Positions 1 to 8,565 of a stretch of 64,000 nucleotides of DNA are shown piece by piece. Position 1 is the first letter of the stretch. Every line of letters starts with the position of its first letter. The notes below the pieces were generated by a model that searched no databases, was not told the origin of the DNA, and saw only the letters and a list, made by a program, of their open reading frames with translations. A program made the position numbers and the translations under genes. Source of the stretch: Pedococcus sp031456495 (lineage in GTDB: Bacteria; Actinomycetota; Actinomycetes; Actinomycetales; Dermatophilaceae); contig NZ_JAVDUW010000001.1 in NCBI RefSeq assembly GCF_031456495.1, positions 1-64,000 on the forward strand, read 5' to 3'.

Positions 1-24
1 ACGAGGAGTCAACGCAGCGTTAGC

Positions 25-98
25 GTGGGACACGAGGGCCTCCTGTTTGGCGAAGTGAACCTTCAGCAGTTCCACTCCACCGCGGGAGGCCCTCCCAC
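25..98. repeat. Imperfect inverted repeat at left edge
   Basis: The arms GAGGGCCTCC (34-43) and GGAGGCCCTC (85-94) are exactly complementary. An outer GTGGG/CCCAC pair (25-29 with 94-98) extends the stem across a small bulge. The loop is about 40 bases. It lies downstream of the leftward LysR gene and may be a terminator or the end of a dispersed element. I see no convincing gene between 1 and 156. Confidence 0.4.
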
Positions 99-156
99 GT
101 CATCCCCTCAGATCGAGGAATCACACTCCCTCAACCAACGTGCCCGGTCAGTACAC

Positions 157-1074
157 CTAGCCGCGGCGGCCGGTTCCGGCGGCGACGCTGCGGAACACCG
201 TAGTGGCCTCGCGCCCGGCCGCACTCAGCGTCCGGTCCGCCAGGCGTGCCAACAGGATCCGGCGGCTGGGAGAGTCCTTCAACGGCACCGCCACGATGTC
301 GGGCCGGAGGGCACTGAGGGCCAGCTGGGGTGCGAGGGCGATCCCGATCCCGGCCGCGACCATCCCCTGGGTCTCCTGGTAGTCGTTCGCGGCGAAGGCG
401 ACGTCCGGCTCGAAACCCGCACGACGGCACACGCGCCGCAGCACGTCAGCCACCGGGTGCTCGTCCCGGACCACCCACTGCTCATCACGCAGCTGCTCCA
501 CCCTGACGACGTCGGCGCCTGCCAGCGGGTGGCTGCGCGGGAGGAGCAGGAGCGTCGGGTCCTTGCGCAGCGTGGTCGTCGAGAGCTCGGCGTCCTCGAC
601 GCGCTGCCACGGGTAGTCCCACAGCAGCGTCAGCTCGATGTCACGCCGCTTGAGCCTGTCGACGAGCCCGGCGCGCCGGGCACTGACCACCGTGACGGCC
701 ACCTCGGGGTGGCGGGCGCGGAAGGCCAGCACGACCTCGGGCATGAGCGAGGCGCCCACCGTCGGGAAGGTGCCCAGCCGCAGCTGGCCGCGACGCAGGT
801 CGGCGAACTCCCCCATCTCGGCGCGGGCGGCGTCGATGGTCCGGTCGATGTCCTCGGCATACCGGAGAAGGGCTCGACCGGCCTCGGTCAGGACGGCGCC
901 TCGCGGGTGACGTTCGAGCAGGGGCACGCCCATGTCGCGCTCGAGCTTGGTCACCTGCTGGGACACGGCCGACGTCGTGAAGGACAGCGCTGCCGCTGCC
1001 GCCGTCAGCGATCCGCAACGACCCACCTCGCGGAGGACGTGGAGTCGCCGCAGGTCCATCTCCGCCATGCACAC
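157..1074 (-). CDS. LysR-family transcriptional regulator
   Basis: A full-length LysR-type regulator of about 305 residues. The N-terminal winged helix-turn-helix includes DLRRLHVLREV and the recognition stretch SAVSQQVTKLERDMG (about residues 36-50). A two-lobed LysR substrate-binding domain follows from about residue 95 (GQLRLGTFPTVGASLMPEVV). Three ATGs lie within the first six codons; the third (MDLRRLHV) matches the family start best. The gene is divergent from the PrpF-like isomerase and dctA, the usual arrangement for a LysR activator sensing the substrate of its neighbour. The inducer cannot be read from sequence; a carboxylic acid is the inference. Confidence 0.9.
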   Translation of the reverse strand: MCMAEMDLRRLHVLREVGRCGSLTAAAAALSFTTSAVSQQVTKLERDMGVPLLERHPRGAVLTEAGRALLRYAEDIDRTIDAARAEMGEFADLRRGQLRLGTFPTVGASLMPEVVLAFRARHPEVAVTVVSARRAGLVDRLKRRDIELTLLWDYPWQRVEDAELSTTTLRKDPTLLLLPRSHPLAGADVVRVEQLRDEQWVVRDEHPVADVLRRVCRRAGFEPDVAFAANDYQETQGMVAAGIGIALAPQLALSALRPDIVAVPLKDSPSRRILLARLADRTLSAAGREATTVFRSVAAGTGRRG

Positions 1075-1192
1075 GACTTTAGCAAAACCGCATACCGGTC
1101 CACTTTCCTGTGATTGTGCTGAAGTCGAAGGGTCGGGATGGTTGTCCGTGGACAGGGGTCACAGCGGCCCCCACGACGGACAGGAGAAGGAC
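1075..1192. promoter_or_regulatory. Divergent promoter region between lysR and prpF-like gene
   Basis: This 118-base gap separates two divergent starts and must hold both promoters and the LysR site. It contains an AT-richer patch at about 1078-1125, unlike the surrounding coding DNA. No unambiguous T-N11-A palindrome was picked out by eye. The ribosome binding sequence GGAG at 1183-1186 lies six bases before the GTG at 1193. Confidence 0.4.
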
Positions 1193-2323
1193 GTGCAGCT
1201 CCGGGGGCAGTGGTACCGAGGCGGCACCAGCAAGTGCTGGCTGTTCGACGCGGGTGACGTGGCCCGGCACGCGGCCACGCGTGATGACGTGCTGGCCCTC
1301 CTGGCCGACGCCTTCGGTGCGGCCGACTCCCGGCAGCTCGACGGCGTGGGTGGCGGGACGTCGACCACCTCGAAGGCAGCCGTCATCACGGCCACCCCCG
1401 ACGGCCCGGCGGACCTCGAGTACCTCTTCGCCCAGGTCGGCATCGGGCAGGCCACCGTCGAGCTGGGCTCCAACTGCGGCAACTGCGCCACGGCCATCGC
1501 CCTGTTCGCGGTCCAGAACGGGATCGTCCCCGCCGGGGACGTCGCGACCCGGGTGACGATGCGGAACCTGAACACGGGAGCCGTCCTGAGCGGCACCGTC
1601 GCCACGCCCCGCCGGCGGGTTCCCACCTCCGGGCAGGCGCGCGTCCCCGGCAGCACCGCACCGGGTGTCCCGGTGCGGCTGTCCTTCCACGCGCCCTGGG
1701 GGCAGACGACCGGAGCGCTGCTGCCCACCGGGAGCGCGAGCGACCGCCTCCCGCTCGCCCGGGGCGCTGCGGTCGGGGTGACGATGGTCGATGCCGGCGC
1801 TCCGGCCGTCTTCGCGCAAGCGAGCGACCTCGGCGTCGACCTGTCCTCCATGACGGCGCCGCTCGACGACCGGATGCCCGGGCTCCTGGAGCTGCGGGCC
1901 GCGGCCGGTCTCGCGATGGGGCTGCGCGCCCCCGACGACCCGCCGCAGCACGCGATCCCGAAGGTCGGGCTGGTCGCTCCCCCAGCCCCGTACACGGCAG
2001 CCGACGGGTCGCACGTCGCGGCCGACACCCACGACCTGCGGGTGCGGATGCTCTCGATGTTCGCCCCCCACCCCGCGATCGGCCTGACCTCGGCCGTCGC
2101 GGTCTCCACCGCGGCCACCATCCCCGGCTCGCTCGTCGCCCGCAGCCTGCGTCCCTCCCCCGATGCGGAGGGAACGCGCCGGCTTCGCATCGGCACCCCT
2201 GCGGGCGTGGTCACGACCGAGGTCGTGACCGACGCGGACGGCGCCGTCGTCGAGGTCGTCCTCGACCGCGCCGCTCGACAGCTCGCAGTCGCCCAGATCG
2301 AGGTCGCACGGACCGTGGCTTAG
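1193..2323 (+). CDS. PrpF-family isomerase/tautomerase (2-methylaconitate isomerase-like)
   Basis: This protein belongs to the PrpF family of diaminopimelate-epimerase-fold enzymes, which move double bonds in unsaturated tricarboxylates such as 2-methylaconitate or 4-oxalomesaconate. Family signatures seen are the N-terminal WYRGGTSK, DGVGGGTSTTSKAAV, the Cys-containing GSNCGNCATAIALFA, and a late AIGLTSAVAVS. The GTG at 1193 is chosen because GGAG precedes it by six bases and the protein then begins directly at the fold; it is 376 residues, close to the family norm. An upstream in-frame ATG would overlap lysR. With dctA immediately downstream it probably serves uptake and catabolism of a carboxylate. 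The exact substrate is unknown, and no acnD or prpC is nearby. Confidence 0.82.
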   Translation: MQLRGQWYRGGTSKCWLFDAGDVARHAATRDDVLALLADAFGAADSRQLDGVGGGTSTTSKAAVITATPDGPADLEYLFAQVGIGQATVELGSNCGNCATAIALFAVQNGIVPAGDVATRVTMRNLNTGAVLSGTVATPRRRVPTSGQARVPGSTAPGVPVRLSFHAPWGQTTGALLPTGSASDRLPLARGAAVGVTMVDAGAPAVFAQASDLGVDLSSMTAPLDDRMPGLLELRAAAGLAMGLRAPDDPPQHAIPKVGLVAPPAPYTAADGSHVAADTHDLRVRMLSMFAPHPAIGLTSAVAVSTAATIPGSLVARSLRPSPDAEGTRRLRIGTPAGVVTTEVVTDADGAVVEVVLDRAARQLAVAQIEVARTVA

Positions 2324-2386
2324 GCGACACCACCTACCCTCAGATGCGCCTCTCGTCACCGGGGGGCCGACCCAGGAAGTTGTTCA

Positions 2387-3697
2387 ATGAAGATCAAACC
2401 AATCCTCGGGCACCTCTACGTCCAGGTCCTGCTCGGTGTGGCGCTGGGCATCCTCGTCGGGGCCCTGTGGCCCGACCTCGGTGCCGGCCTCAAGCCCCTC
2501 GGCGACGCCTTCGTGAAGCTGGTGAAGTTCATGATCGCCCCGATCGTGTTCTGCACCATCGTCAGCGGCATCACCTCGATGACCGACGTCAAGAAGGTCG
2601 GCCCCACGCTCCTGCGGGCCCTTGGGCTCTTCTACGCGCTCACCGCGCTCGCCCTCGCGCTCGGCCTGGGGGCGGTGCTGCTCCTCCACCCGGGCACGGG
2701 AATGCACGTCGACCCGGCCCACCTCGACGGCAGCGTGGCGGCCAAGGTCAGCGGTGAGCTGAAGGACAGCACGCCGGTCGAGTTCCTGCTCGGACTGATC
2801 CCGACGACGTTCGTCGGTGCCTTCGCCGACGGGCAGGTCCTGCCCGTCCTCCTTCTCGCCCTGCTGTGCGGCTTCGCCTTCACCAGGCTGGGGCCGACGG
2901 GACAGCTCGCCCTCGACGTGGTGAACAGCTTCAACCGTCTCTTCTTCGTCGTCTTCGGCTTCCTGATGCGGTTCGCGCCGATCGGCGCCTTCGGCGCCAT
3001 GGCCTTCACCGTCGGCAAGTACGGCGCCCACTCCATCGGCAACCTGGGCCTGCTGATCCTCGCCTTCTACCTGGCGTGCGTCGTCTTCGTCGTCGTCGGC
3101 CTGGGCATCGTGGCGAGGGCCAGCGGGGTCAGCCTCTGGCAGGTCCTGAAGTACTTCCGCGACGAGATCCTCATCGTGCTCGCGACCTCCTCGAGCGAGC
3201 CGGTGCTGCCGCGCCTGCTGTCCAAGCTCGAACGGCTCGGGTGCGACCGCGGCGTGGTCGGGCTCGTCGTGCCGACCGGCTACTCCTTCAACCTGACCGG
3301 CACCGCCGTCTACCTGACCCTGGCCTCGATGTTCATCGCCCAGGCCTGTGACATCCACCTGGGCTGGGGCGAGATCGCGCTCATGCTGGGCATGATGCTG
3401 CTCACGTCGAAGGGTGCGGCGGGCGTCACCGGCAGCGGCTTCGTCGCCCTCGTGGCGACCCTGTCCGTGATGCCGCACGTGCCGGTGGCCGGTGTCGCCC
3501 TGATCGTGGGGATCGACCGCTTCATGAGCGAGGCGCGCGCCCTCACGAGCACGGTCTGCAACGTCGTCTGCTGCATCGCCGTCGCACGGTGGCAGAAGGC
3601 CCTGGACGTCGAGGTGCTGCGGGCCGAGCCGCACTCCGGCTTCGTCCCCTCACCCGCGGAGCGGCGGGCTCTCGCGGCGGCTGTCCCCAGCCACTGA
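2387..3697 (+). CDS. dctA: C4-dicarboxylate:cation symporter (DctA family)
   Basis: A 436-residue carrier of the dicarboxylate/amino acid:cation symporter family, importing succinate, fumarate, malate or a related organic acid. Repeated hydrophobic segments begin near residue 10 (LYVQVLLGVALGILVGALWP). Family motifs include FMIAPIVFCTIVSGI, the re-entrant loop region TSSSEPVLPR, GYSFNLTGTAVYLTLA and SKGAAGVTGSGFV. The ATG at 2387 opens directly onto the first helix. It lies 63 bases after the PrpF-like gene and is probably cotranscribed under the divergent LysR regulator. The substrate may be a tricarboxylate-related acid, given the neighbour. Confidence 0.92.
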   Translation: MKIKPILGHLYVQVLLGVALGILVGALWPDLGAGLKPLGDAFVKLVKFMIAPIVFCTIVSGITSMTDVKKVGPTLLRALGLFYALTALALALGLGAVLLLHPGTGMHVDPAHLDGSVAAKVSGELKDSTPVEFLLGLIPTTFVGAFADGQVLPVLLLALLCGFAFTRLGPTGQLALDVVNSFNRLFFVVFGFLMRFAPIGAFGAMAFTVGKYGAHSIGNLGLLILAFYLACVVFVVVGLGIVARASGVSLWQVLKYFRDEILIVLATSSSEPVLPRLLSKLERLGCDRGVVGLVVPTGYSFNLTGTAVYLTLASMFIAQACDIHLGWGEIALMLGMMLLTSKGAAGVTGSGFVALVATLSVMPHVPVAGVALIVGIDRFMSEARALTSTVCNVVCCIAVARWQKALDVEVLRAEPHSGFVPSPAERRALAAAVPSH

Positions 3698-3742
3698 CGC
3701 GGAGCCGCAGCACCTGCAGAAGGCCCGACCTGCAACCCACGA

Positions 3743-3779
3743 GCCCGCCTGCCACCCCGACGTGGGGTGGCAGGCGGGC
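3743..3779 (+). terminator. Strong hairpin terminator after dctA
   Basis: Perfect 16-bp stem: GCCCGCCTGCCACCCC (3743-3758) pairs with 3764-3779 around a five-base loop. It lies 45 bases after the dctA stop and faces a decayed leftward gene, so it may work in both directions. No T-run follows, as is usual in high-GC actinobacteria. Confidence 0.8.
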
Positions 3780-3818
3780 GCCGGTGCGGCCCCTACGGAC
3801 TGGCCGGGTGAACCTCGT

Positions 3819-4261
3819 TCAGACGAGCGAGGCGCACTGCCCGATCGCGTTGCGGCCCACGACGTTGACGCTGCCGGGGACGAACCCGCCGGACACACCC
3901 GGCGTGAGCCCCATGCAGGTCAGGTTCTTGCCGTGGTGTTGTTCTTGATCGACCACGGGATCTCCGAGCCGCCACCCGTGAAGGTGCCGTTGACCGTCGC
4001 GCCGTTGAGGAGGAAGGCGAGCGCGTCGGTGGCGGCGACGTTGCCCTGGACCGTGATGGTCGAGTGGCCCTCGGGCTCGACCATGCACTCGTGGGCGGAG
4101 TTGCCCGTGTACGACGGCGGCTGGCAGCCGAGTCCGACGAGCGATCCCTCGGCGGCGGTGACGTGTATGCCGTGGCGGCGCCCGAACCCGCGGCCATGGC
4201 CGGGCTTCCCGTCAGCCCGAGGCAAGGGTGATCGTTGGTCACCCCCGCACCCCGGGCACAC
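3819..4261 (-). pseudogene. Frameshifted remnant of a small secreted-type protein
   Basis: Two leftward frames together look like one protein of unknown function. The first reads TVQGNVAATDALAFLLNG, then GGGSEIPWSIKNNTT, and stops. The second continues without gap as GKNLTCMGLTPGVSGGFVPG to VVGRNAIGQCASLV. Adding one G near 3931-3932 joins them, so a one-base deletion broke the gene. Cysteines occur near both ends and the style is that of an exported cell-envelope protein. The 5' part is unclear: another frame reads MAAGSGAATAYTS, suggesting a second disruption. The upstream boundary is approximate. Confidence 0.6.
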
Positions 4262-4332
4262 GGCATACCGGGGCCCACCAGTCGGACCGGGTGCGCCGGG
4301 TCACACCACCACCGTGGGAGGATCATCGTCCT

Positions 4333-6231
4333 GTGACACACGAACCGGGCCACGCCCCGCGACGAGGCGCAGGACTCGCGCTGGCCGCCCTGGGCGTCGT
4401 CTTCGGCGACATCGGCACCAGCCCGCTGTACGCCCTGCAGACGGTCTTCTCGATCGACCACAACATGGTGAAGACCTCACCGGGTGACGTCTACGGCGTG
4501 ATCTCCCTCGTGTTCTGGGCGATCACCCTGGTCGTGTCGGTGAAGTACGTGTACTTCATCCTGCGCGCTGACAACGACGGTGAGGGCGGCGTCATGGCCC
4601 TCGCGGCCCTGGCCAGGCGGTCGGTGCGCCCCGGCGGCAGGCGGTTCACGCTCGTCATGCTGCTCGGCGTGCTCGGGGCGTCGCTGTTCTACGGCGACAG
4701 CGTCATCACGCCCGCCATCTCGGTGATGTCGGCGATCGAGGGCCTCTCGGTGCCGGCGCCCCAGCTCGGCCACCTCGTCGTCCCGATCGGCGCGGCGATC
4801 ATCGCCCTGCTGTTCGGGGTGCAGCGGTACGGCACCCAGCTCGTCGGACGCTTCTTCGGCCCGGTGATGGTGCTGTGGTTCCTCGTGCTCGGGGTCCTCG
4901 GCGCGGCGCAGGTCGTGCAGGACCCGGCGATCCTCGGCGGGCTCTCACCGCACCACGCCGTCCTGTTCGTCGTCGACCACCCCTTCATCGCGTTCGTCGC
5001 CATGGGCGCGGTGGTCCTGTCGATCACCGGTGCGGAGGCGCTGTACGCGGACATGGGCCACTTCGGGCGGGGTCCGATCAGCCGGGCGTGGTTCGTCGTG
5101 GTGTTCCCCGCACTGACGCTGAACTACCTCGGTCAGGGCGCCATGATCCTGCAGCACCCGGACACCGCGGCCAACCCGTTCTTCCACCTCGCCCCGGACG
5201 CCCTCGGGGTCCCGCTCGTCGTCCTGGCGACCGCCGCGACGGTCATCGCGTCGCAGGCCGTCATCTCCGGTGCCTTCTCGGTGTCGCGGCAGGCGGAGCG
5301 GCTCGGCTACCTGCCGCGGCTCACCGTGCGCCACACGTCCCGGCAGGAGCACGGCCAGATCTACGTGCCTGCGGTCAACTGGACCCTGTTCGTCGGTGTC
5401 ATGCTGCTCCTGGTCACGTTCCAGTCCTCCCAGCGGCTCGCCACGGCGTACGGCCTCGCGGTGACCGGCACCTTCCTCATCACGACCACCCTGTTCCTCA
5501 TCCTGGCCGAGTCGGCCTGGGGCTGGAGCCGGGTGCAGCTGGCCCTGCTGGCAGTGCCCCTGCTCGTCCTCGAGCTGACGTTCTTCGGGGCAAACCTGAC
5601 CAAGGTGCTGCACGGCGGCTGGCTCCCCCTGCTCATCGCGGTACTGGTCGCGACCGTCATGCTGACCTGGCAGCGAGGGCGCACCCTCGTCACCGACCGC
5701 CGCTCCGGCATGGAGGGCCCGCTCGAGCCGTTCATCGACTGGCTGCAGGACGACCCGGTCGGCAAGGTGCCGGGCACGGCGGTCTTCCTGCACCCCGACA
5801 AGACGTCGACACCACTGGCGCTGCGCGAGAACGCGACGTTCAACCACGTGATCCACGAGACGGTCCTCATCGTCAGCACCACGTCGGAGAACATCCCTGT
5901 GGTGGCCGACTCCGACCGCGTGGAGGTCGACGACCTCGGTGACCCCTACGACGCGATCACGCACCTCACGCTGCGGTTCGGGTTCCAGGAGGACCAGGAC
6001 GTCCCGAAGGCCCTGAGGCTGGCCCGAGACCGCGGCCTGGTCGAGGTCGACCCCGACGACGCGTACTACTTCCTGTCCCGCATCGCCCTCCAGCGCGGTC
6101 CGGGCACCGAGCTGCCCGCGTGGCGCAAGCGGCTCTTCCTGGCCCTGGCGCACAACGCGGCGTCCCCGGTCGAGTACTTCCGGCTGCCGGCCGACCGGAC
6201 GGTCGCGATGGGTGCCACCGTGGTCTTCTGA
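4333..6231 (+). CDS. kup: Kup-type low-affinity potassium transporter
   Basis: A K+:H+ symporter of the KUP/HAK/KT family. The first helix carries the signature LGVVFGDIGTSPLYALQ near residue 17, followed by about twelve hydrophobic segments. A hydrophilic C-terminal domain from about residue 450 includes GTAVFLHPDKTSTPLALREN. The GTG at 4333 gives 632 residues, the normal length; GGGAGG at 4316-4321 is the likely ribosome site. Translation from the farther upstream ATG would add 35 unconserved residues. It is a single-gene unit between a pseudogene and a strong terminator. No c-di-AMP riboswitch-like sequence was recognised upstream. Confidence 0.95.
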   Translation: MTHEPGHAPRRGAGLALAALGVVFGDIGTSPLYALQTVFSIDHNMVKTSPGDVYGVISLVFWAITLVVSVKYVYFILRADNDGEGGVMALAALARRSVRPGGRRFTLVMLLGVLGASLFYGDSVITPAISVMSAIEGLSVPAPQLGHLVVPIGAAIIALLFGVQRYGTQLVGRFFGPVMVLWFLVLGVLGAAQVVQDPAILGGLSPHHAVLFVVDHPFIAFVAMGAVVLSITGAEALYADMGHFGRGPISRAWFVVVFPALTLNYLGQGAMILQHPDTAANPFFHLAPDALGVPLVVLATAATVIASQAVISGAFSVSRQAERLGYLPRLTVRHTSRQEHGQIYVPAVNWTLFVGVMLLLVTFQSSQRLATAYGLAVTGTFLITTTLFLILAESAWGWSRVQLALLAVPLLVLELTFFGANLTKVLHGGWLPLLIAVLVATVMLTWQRGRTLVTDRRSGMEGPLEPFIDWLQDDPVGKVPGTAVFLHPDKTSTPLALRENATFNHVIHETVLIVSTTSENIPVVADSDRVEVDDLGDPYDAITHLTLRFGFQEDQDVPKALRLARDRGLVEVDPDDAYYFLSRIALQRGPGTELPAWRKRLFLALAHNAASPVEYFRLPADRTVAMGATVVF

Positions 6232-6254
6232 CCCGCACCGGGGCCATGTCGTTG

Positions 6255-6290
6255 CAGTGCCCCCGCTGTGGGAACTCGGCGGGGGCACTG
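6255..6290 (+). terminator. 12-bp perfect hairpin after kup
   Basis: CAGTGCCCCCGC (6255-6266) pairs exactly with GCGGGGGCACTG (6279-6290) across a 12-base loop, 24 bases beyond the kup stop codon. Confidence 0.85.
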
Positions 6291-6467
6291 CGCGACCCGG
6301 AGGTCGCACCGCCGGGGTCCCGAGGGAACTCCTGGCGCGGTGGCGGGCCGATGACGGGGGTGCACGCCCGACTACCTCTTCGAGGCTACTCCTGATCTGC
6401 ACGTGCAGGCCGGAAGGGACGAAACCTTTACTTTCGGCCATGGGGGCGCACAGCGGCGATTCCGCCC
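6291..6467. other. Intergenic DNA between convergent genes
   Basis: No credible gene is seen. The 12-base palindrome CTGCACGTGCAG lies at 6397-6408. Directly beside it GGCCGGAA (6408-6415) can pair with TTTCGGCC (6432-6439) around an AT-rich loop. This second hairpin could terminate the leftward galactan operon that ends at 6468. Confidence 0.4.
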
Positions 6468-8534
6468 TCAGCCGGACGCCCGTCGACCCGCCTGTGCCGC
6501 GAGCGTGGGAGCCGCCGTCACCGGGTCGCACGCGGTGACCCGGTACAGCGTCAGCCGTCCGCCCGTCGCGACGGGCTCGAAACCCGGCGCCCCTGCCACG
6601 CGCAGGCCCGGGTACGCGTCCTGCCGGGGGTCGTCCGGCCAGAAGGTGCTGGGGCCGTCGAGGACGTAGCCGACGTGCAGCCGTCGCACGGCCGCGCAGA
6701 CCCCGGGGTCGGTGGCGGCCTCGTCGAGGCGGGCCGCCACCAGCTCGCGGTCGCTCCCCCACCCGCCGCTGAGGTGCGGGAACACCGCGTCCCTCCCACC
6801 GAGCGGCCCCGACAGGGACGCGCCGGTCCACGGGCTGCCCGCCACCGACTCACCCGGCGGCACGATCCGCCCGAGGCTCCGCAGGAGCGCCTGCTCCGGC
6901 GCCCCCGCGAGGGCACCACCGGCGTACCAGGTCGCGAGCACCCGCGCGTTGGCACCGGCATACCCGCCGCCGCCCACGAGCAGGACCAGCAGGGTGAGCG
7001 TCGCCACGGCGGGCCCCGGTCTGCGCAGACTCGCGACGAACGCGGGACACCGCCACGCCCTCGAGGCGCCCGCCACGACGACTGCGAGCCGCCACGACCC
7101 CAGGGCCGCCAGCGGCACCGCGGTCACGCCGAGCAGCGCAGCGAGGCGGAACGGGTCGTCGTACCAGGGACCGGACAGCGCGCGGGCCACCGGTCCGTCG
7201 CTGCCCGCGACGAGGACGTATGCCGCGCCGGCCACGAGGTGCGTCACGGCGAGCCAGTGGTGGCGGGGGGTGCGCGCGGCGACCCCGAGGCCCACCAGCA
7301 CGAGGACGGCGAGCACCCACGGGACGGGCGCTCGCATCGGCGCCGCCGCGAACCACTCGCCGGCCGCCTGCGCCACCGTCTGCCTCGACGGCCACGACGT
7401 GCCGCGCGTGGTGGCGAAGAGCGGGGACCGGGCGACGAGCCACAGCTCGACGAGCCCGACCACCAGCCCCGCCGTCACCACGGTCGTCACGCGGCGGCGG
7501 CGGCGTGGGTGCCGGGCGCCCGCCCACCGGCCCGCCTCGGTTGCCACCAGGGCCGTCACGAGCAGCAGGGCGCTCACCACCACGTTCGGGTGGGCCAGCG
7601 CGAGGCCGGGCAGGACGGCGACCGCGACCGCGAGAGCCGAGGGCCAGGCGACACCGTCGCGCCGGGCCAGCGACACGGCGACTCCCAGGACGGCCGGCAG
7701 GAGCGCGGTCCCGAGCGCGTTCGGCCACAGCGTGCCGTACGACAGCAGGAGGTAGGGCGCCGCGGAGAAGCCGGTCGACACGGCGGCGGCCGCGAAGAGC
7801 ACGGCCGGCCTCGGGCCGAACGCGGCCCTGGCCAGCAGGAGGGAGCTCAGTGGCCACACGATGGCGACGACGGCGAGCGACACCGCGCTGGCCGCCACCG
7901 TGACCGGCGCACCCGACAGCTGGACCACGAGCGCGGCCACGTCGTGCCAGGCCGCCGGGTAGAAGGCGTGCGTGCGTCCCGGCGAGGCGACCACGCCGAG
8001 GGTGAGCGCGGACCCGTCACCCGTGCGCACGACGTGCCAGACCGCGGAGAGGTGGAACACCGCGTCGTAGGTCTGCGGGAACGACGCCGGGTCGGGTATG
8101 CCGCGGCGCACGGCGAGCGTGCCGCAGCCGGCTGCCACGACGCAGCCGGCCAGGCCGGCGGCCAGGACGCGGGGACGGTCCGGTGCGCGGGTGGCAACGG
8201 CGCGCCGTGCTGCGCGCAGGGCCGCGGACCGTGCCGAAGCCCGGGCCACGGGCCGTGCCGCGCTCGGGCTTGGACTGCGGTCGAGCAGCACCACCACGCA
8301 AGCACCGACGAGCCCGGCCACCACCGTGGACAGCAGCACGGGGACCGCCCCGAACGGGACGCCCACGAGCTGGGCCAGCACCCCGGTCACCGACACCACC
8401 GTCACCGACAGCGGGGCGGCGAGCCCGGCGAGCAGGGTGCCGCGCAGCCGCAGGCACCACCCGAGCAGGAGACCTGGCAGCAACAGCGCCAGTGCCGCGG
8501 TGGCGACCGCCGGCACCGCCCCGACCCAGCTCAC
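6468..8534 (-). CDS. Large polytopic membrane protein, DUF6541/GT-C-like
   Basis: About 688 residues, mostly hydrophobic, with at least ten membrane segments from residue 4 onward and an extracytoplasmic-looking C-terminal domain (from about residue 575, LARLDEAATDPGVCAAV-like, ending near YRVTACDPV). An early loop has PQTYDAVFHLSAVWHV and YPAAWHDVAALV, with conserved acidic and His residues as in GT-C glycosyltransferases. It resembles the actinobacterial DUF6541 membrane proteins. The GTG at 8534 is taken because it follows the Wzt stop and opens at the first helix. As last gene of the galactan operon it may modify or polymerise the exported glycan on the outer face. The exact reaction is unknown. 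Confidence 0.65.
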   Translation of the reverse strand: MSWVGAVPAVATAALALLLPGLLLGWCLRLRGTLLAGLAAPLSVTVVSVTGVLAQLVGVPFGAVPVLLSTVVAGLVGACVVVLLDRSPSPSAARPVARASARSAALRAARRAVATRAPDRPRVLAAGLAGCVVAAGCGTLAVRRGIPDPASFPQTYDAVFHLSAVWHVVRTGDGSALTLGVVASPGRTHAFYPAAWHDVAALVVQLSGAPVTVAASAVSLAVVAIVWPLSSLLLARAAFGPRPAVLFAAAAVSTGFSAAPYLLLSYGTLWPNALGTALLPAVLGVAVSLARRDGVAWPSALAVAVAVLPGLALAHPNVVVSALLLVTALVATEAGRWAGARHPRRRRRVTTVVTAGLVVGLVELWLVARSPLFATTRGTSWPSRQTVAQAAGEWFAAAPMRAPVPWVLAVLVLVGLGVAARTPRHHWLAVTHLVAGAAYVLVAGSDGPVARALSGPWYDDPFRLAALLGVTAVPLAALGSWRLAVVVAGASRAWRCPAFVASLRRPGPAVATLTLLVLLVGGGGYAGANARVLATWYAGGALAGAPEQALLRSLGRIVPPGESVAGSPWTGASLSGPLGGRDAVFPHLSGGWGSDRELVAARLDEAATDPGVCAAVRRLHVGYVLDGPSTFWPDDPRQDAYPGLRVAGAPGFEPVATGGRLTLYRVTACDPVTAAPTLAAQAGRRASG

Positions 8535-8565
8535 GCTGCGCCCGCCGGCCGCACGGTGCCGCCGC

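Noticed and set aside
932..1192. Upstream extension of the PrpF-like protein
   Set aside because: It would overlap lysR, lacks a ribosome site and adds residues unlike the family; the GTG at 1193 has a good ribosome site.
4262..4332. c-di-AMP (ydaO-type) riboswitch before kup
   Set aside because: The conserved riboswitch segments are absent and the region is too short.
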